Shown: positions 4,736-8,315 of the stretch, piece after piece
Layout of the letters: each line of letters begins with the position of its first letter
How positions within the stretch are numbered: position 1 is the stretch's first letter
Source: Desulfuromonadales bacterium
GTDB lineage: Bacteria; Desulfobacterota; Desulfuromonadia; Desulfuromonadales; BM103
Direction of reading: 5' to 3'
Assembly: GCA_029859485.1 (NCBI GenBank)
Contig: JAOUDB010000096.1
Coordinates: 1 to 8,315, forward strand
Length of the DNA: 8,315 bases
Made by a program: the position numbers and the translations under genes
The notes under the pieces: generated by a model
Database searches by the model: none
What the model saw: only the letters and a program-made list of their open reading frames with translations
Told to the model about the DNA's origin: nothing

Positions 4736-6694
4736 CTAATCTATAGGGGTAATTTCTCGTTGCGCAATTTCGCAAGGGCTTCCGTCAGAAGTCACATAAT
4801 CAAAGACTATTTCGGCTGCCATTGAAATTCCTCCTGTCATTATTGCCGCCCACAATGAGGTGCCTTTTTGAAGCGCCGTCACCGGATTCACCTTAACCTC
4901 AGGCTTGCCGAGGGATCCCTTGACCTGCAAAAATCTGGCAACTGTCGATTTGGAACTGAGTAAGATATTTATTTTTTCGGAATTCAAATCAATTGTCCCA
5001 TTACCTAAGATTTTCAACGATTCCGATTCATATGCCAGCCCCTTGTCTATGGTGGCTATACCGTCCTCAATGTCGAAGCGAGCAACCATGCAATCCAAGC
5101 TCGTCGTTTCCTGTTTTTCTTTGAATGGGTTCATCTTTTTAAAAATGTTAAAAATTAAGTTCTCGCCTGCCAAACTGAGATCATAGTTAATCTGACCTTT
5201 ACCAGTCACAGAAGACACATGCCCATTCAGAGTCGATACCAGTTCTTTCATGGTGCTGCCCTGCCCGTTTATAGCTATTTCAACATCAGTTTTACCACCA
5301 TCTAGATGAGCCTTGCCCGACAGTGCCTTGAGTAGTTCACCCAATTCAACCTGGTCGGCAAGAAAATTGGCAGTCATCTTTGCTGTCTGCGATGACGCAT
5401 TGATCACCAGGTCGGCTCTGAACGACCCATTGGCAAGTTCAGCAGTTATGGGTCTGATCTTTAGTAAGCCGTTTTCAAGAAGCAATTTCAAGTTCAGGTT
5501 GTGTACCGGAATCGCAAACATGGTGCTGTTCTTTGCGCTGAGTGATATGTCGGCATCAACTTGTTTCAGGGCACCAAGTGGTAGAGCCTTGCTGGAAAAG
5601 ATGGGAAAGGGATCATCCTGTTTGGCCTGATCTTGAGAACCTTTTTCTGAATTCTGTGTCATGTCACCATTTACATTATCTTTAAAGTCTGCCGTGTCGA
5701 AGTCCGAAGCTGTTAGCTTGGCAGTAACCATAGGCTGGGTTTTCGTCGTGATGATTTCAACCGGGCCGGAAACGTTCGAACCGCCAATATCTGCCGAAAA
5801 ATCATCCAGTTTATAGCCATTCTTTTGGTCTGACAGCCGCGCACCTAAAGCAACGGGGCCCACTGGAGGAAAGTTTAGATCGGCCAACCAGGAGAAGCTC
5901 GACAAGGTCTCAGCCTCTATATTTATCTTGATATTCAGCCCCTTGAAGTTAATGGGTTGATTGATTTCCCCTTTGACACTAGCTTGAGCATCAGTCGAAT
6001 TAATGTTGATATCCAGGATGAAGGGGACATTTTCAAGCCAGTTTTTCAGACTTCCTGTTCTGCCATTAATTTTTACGAAGTGATCCAGGTATTTTGCTTT
6101 AATTTCAACGTTTTGAAGATCACTCTCTGAAAGTTTTTGTAGGTTTAAGTCATCAATGTTTAAGCCAGTTTTGCGTCCAGTCATTCCATCCTGGTAAGAG
6201 ACCTGTCCTTTGTTGACCTCGATATGATCAACGCTCATGATCGGAAGCCTCACATCTAGGAATTCCCAGTTACCGCGACCTTGAGCGTTTGTCTCGAGGT
6301 GAAAGTCAGGTGCAACAAAACGTATTTCATCAAACAAGATCTCACCAAACAACAAGGACAGCAGGTTGAGCTTAATCACAAGACTATCGGCCATCACCAT
6401 TTGCTTACGGCTACCCCACTCTGCATTAGATAGAGACACATCCTTGAGTTCGATTTCAGGATTTAAGGACAGCTCTAAAGCGGCCTCACCAACCACGAAA
6501 TTTCGTCCGGTGTTTTCTTCAATTTGAGAGGTCAGAGTTTGCATGAAATGATCGAAATTACTCGATAGATAAACCGCCCCGGCAACCAGAATGATGACAA
6601 GGATCGTTGCAAGTGCTGCAAAGACCTTCAGTGCTATTTTAATCGACTTGGTATATCCCGAACTTCCTTGTCTCATTACAATGCTGGTATCCAT
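4736..6694 (-). CDS. AsmA family protein
   Basis: This is a large inner-membrane-anchored periplasmic protein. AsmA-like proteins (AsmA, TamB, YhdP, YicH) influence outer-membrane assembly and phospholipid/LPS supply, and several are thought to form lipid-carrying bridges. A single transmembrane helix lies at residues 20-44. Directly after it is the AsmA N-terminal signature, with T-G-R-x-F-V-V-G, L-N-P-E-I-x-L-K-D-V-S-L and N-A-E-W-G at about 62-94. A low-complexity Gln/Lys/Asp-rich linker lies near residue 350. The C-terminal AsmA region includes G-N-G-T-I-D-L-N (from about 564) and V-K-G-S-L-G-K-P-E-V (about 591), and the protein ends in a short hydrophobic stretch with D-G-S-P-C. At 652 residues it is close to E. 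coli AsmA in length. The start ATG is the first possible one, since an in-frame stop lies five codons upstream; it lacks a clear Shine-Dalgarno. Bax follows. Confidence 0.93.
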   Translation of the reverse strand: MDTSIVMRQGSSGYTKSIKIALKVFAALATILVIILVAGAVYLSSNFDHFMQTLTSQIEENTGRNFVVGEAALELSLNPEIELKDVSLSNAEWGSRKQMVMADSLVIKLNLLSLLFGEILFDEIRFVAPDFHLETNAQGRGNWEFLDVRLPIMSVDHIEVNKGQVSYQDGMTGRKTGLNIDDLNLQKLSESDLQNVEIKAKYLDHFVKINGRTGSLKNWLENVPFILDININSTDAQASVKGEINQPINFKGLNIKINIEAETLSSFSWLADLNFPPVGPVALGARLSDQKNGYKLDDFSADIGGSNVSGPVEIITTKTQPMVTAKLTASDFDTADFKDNVNGDMTQNSEKGSQDQAKQDDPFPIFSSKALPLGALKQVDADISLSAKNSTMFAIPVHNLNLKLLLENGLLKIRPITAELANGSFRADLVINASSQTAKMTANFLADQVELGELLKALSGKAHLDGGKTDVEIAINGQGSTMKELVSTLNGHVSSVTGKGQINYDLSLAGENLIFNIFKKMNPFKEKQETTSLDCMVARFDIEDGIATIDKGLAYESESLKILGNGTIDLNSEKINILLSSKSTVARFLQVKGSLGKPEVKVNPVTALQKGTSLWAAIMTGGISMAAEIVFDYVTSDGSPCEIAQREITPID

Positions 6695-6915
6695 GTAGAA
6701 AAGTGGTTAGTGAATCTTGTCAAAGTCTATGATGTGGGCACAGGATAGATTGGCCTTTACTAACTATGCTTCACGTCTCATGATTGTCAAATATGGATTA
6801 GAGAGAAAGTGCCGCTTTGAAATGAAGACTCCAGAAATTGAAACTTTTAGTTTTCTCTTTGGGGTTCTGACAAACCGTAGTGCCGACTGTGGGACAAACG
6901 TCATAAAACAGGCAC
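6695..6915. other. Non-coding leader region upstream of asmA
   Basis: About 220 bp between the terminator and the asmA start. Apart from the promoter candidate at 6763-6790 I see nothing that I can support. A plus-strand frame crossing it (6717-7022) runs antisense through both promoter and terminator and has no ribosome-binding site. Confidence 0.4.
6763..6790 (-). promoter_or_regulatory. Candidate sigma-70 promoter of the asmA-bax unit
   Basis: On the minus strand a perfect -35 TTGACA (rc at 6785-6790) is followed after 16 bp by CATAGT (rc at 6763-6768), which matches the -10 at 4 of 6 positions. The leader to the asmA ATG would be about 60 nt. It lies downstream of the terminator that closes the preceding unit, which supports an independent asmA transcript. 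Confidence 0.5.
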
Positions 6916-6947
6916 AAAAAACCCCACAAAGCGATAGCTTGTGCGGG
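6916..6947 (-). terminator. Rho-independent terminator downstream of the nitronate monooxygenase unit
   Basis: On the minus strand CCCGCACAAGC folds with GCTTTGTGGGG around a TATC loop. The pairs are CCC/GGG, CACAA/TTGTG and GC/GC, with one-base bulges. Six T (plus-strand A at 6916-6921) follow directly. It lies about 200 bp after the nitronate monooxygenase stop codon, a long distance, which suggests that the DNA between once belonged to a further gene. Confidence 0.75.
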
Positions 6948-6954
6948 ATTTCTG

Positions 6955-7144
6955 AGGGTCGACTTCGGGAACTCCAATCAAGATACGCAATCTCCTTCTT
7001 ATTGAAATCGACTCCCCGGTAATTTACAGAGGCATTGAAAAAATAAGCCTCCCCTCTCCTGGAATATTTCAGACTCCACCTTTCCCAGCCAATGGAATTG
7101 ATTTTCTCGCGGCAACGGTCCAGTTCTCTCTCGAGGCGAGCAGC
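6955..7144 (-). pseudogene. Coding-like remnant without a start codon, directly after the nitronate monooxygenase
   Basis: Starting with the codon after the nitronate monooxygenase stop, and in the same frame, about 63 codons read as ordinary protein: L-E-R-E-L-D-R-C-R-E-K, then GWERWSLKYSRRGEAYFFNA, then YRGVDFNKKEIAYLDW. There is no ATG, GTG or TTG in this part. The frame formally stays open to a TAG at 6764-6766, but from about 6950 it passes through the terminator hairpin, so the later residues are not credible. The two other minus-strand frames here read less like protein and both meet stops. It may be the tail of a gene whose start was lost, a small gene with a rare start codon, or sequence joined to the flavoprotein in relatives. 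I do not recognise the family. Confidence 0.35.
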
Positions 7145-8125
<981 letters not shown>

Positions 8126-8203
8126 TTATGGCCTCATTTTAAAGCTTTGCATTCCAAGAAAGGAACAAGCTCAACCTATTCGTTCAAAATCAACAAGAAG
8201 GGG

Positions 8204-8315
8204 CTAAGACAATCTTTCTACCAGAATCTCAGCGATATCTTTGGAAACCATGCTCTCTTCCATCCCCAGGCCTTTAATGCCATCCTCAAACATGGTCAGG
8301 CAGAAGGGGCAATTT
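8204..8315 (-). CDS. C-terminal end of an Fe-S binding oxidoreductase (heterodisulfide-reductase/CCG type), partial
   Basis: The window edge cuts this gene; only its last 36 codons and the TAG stop are visible. They begin [20 protein letters not shown] and end in [11 protein letters not shown]. The C-P-x-C followed by T-M-x-E-D-G-x-K and a terminal D-I-A-E-x-[LV] helix is, from family knowledge, the end of the cysteine-rich (CCG) domain of HdrD/GlcF-like Fe-S proteins. In Desulfuromonadales these often sit next to electron-transfer-flavoprotein and acyl-CoA dehydrogenase genes. The likely job is moving electrons between a flavoprotein and the membrane quinone pool. The upstream part lies outside the window, so the full architecture cannot be checked. 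Confidence 0.75.
   Translation of the reverse strand, partial: NCPFCLTMFEDGIKGLGMEESMVSKDIAEILVERLS

Noticed and set aside
6717..7022. Plus-strand open frame of 101 codons upstream of asmA
   Set aside because: It crosses the asmA promoter candidate and the minus-strand terminator, lacks a ribosome-binding site, and its end is antisense to the protein-like minus-strand stretch.

Overview
The window looks like chromosomal DNA of a Gram-negative anaerobe. The AsmA and Bax homologues point to an outer envelope. The clipped Fe-S oxidoreductase end, of the heterodisulfide-reductase/electron-transfer-flavoprotein partner type, beside a 2-nitropropane-dioxygenase-family flavoprotein recalls Desulfuromonadales (Geobacter/Desulfuromonas/Pelobacter relatives). 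That placement is inference from protein style, not a database match. Every convincing gene lies on the minus strand, so in transcription order the window reads from right to left.

Right end (about 6760-8315): the last 36 codons of an Fe-S protein with a C-P-x-C motif, then a full nitronate monooxygenase/FabK-like flavoprotein. Directly after its stop codon, in the same frame, is a protein-like stretch without a start codon, and then a good Rho-independent terminator. Middle (3669-6694): a large AsmA-family inner-membrane/periplasmic protein and a Bax-type glucosaminidase, 80 bp apart, probably one envelope unit with a recognisable promoter upstream of asmA. Then comes a 557-bp AT-rich non-coding gap (3112-3668) with several palindromes and a 17-bp inverted repeat. 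Next is htpG (Hsp90), a complete gene with a strong ribosome-binding site and a strong terminator.

Left end (1-1157): beyond the htpG terminator and a REP-like GC-rich palindrome are three small, AT-rich, co-directional genes with gaps of about 40-45 bp. Two encode tiny membrane proteins that look like paralogues of each other; one of them is only 51 codons. The third encodes an acidic soluble protein of an uncharacterised but conserved-looking family.

Most of the window is ordinary housekeeping and envelope DNA. I see no CRISPR array, tRNA, rRNA, insertion sequence or clear defence system. The stretches worth a second look are the small-gene cluster, the start-less coding remnant behind the nitronate monooxygenase, and the structured htpG-bax intergenic region.
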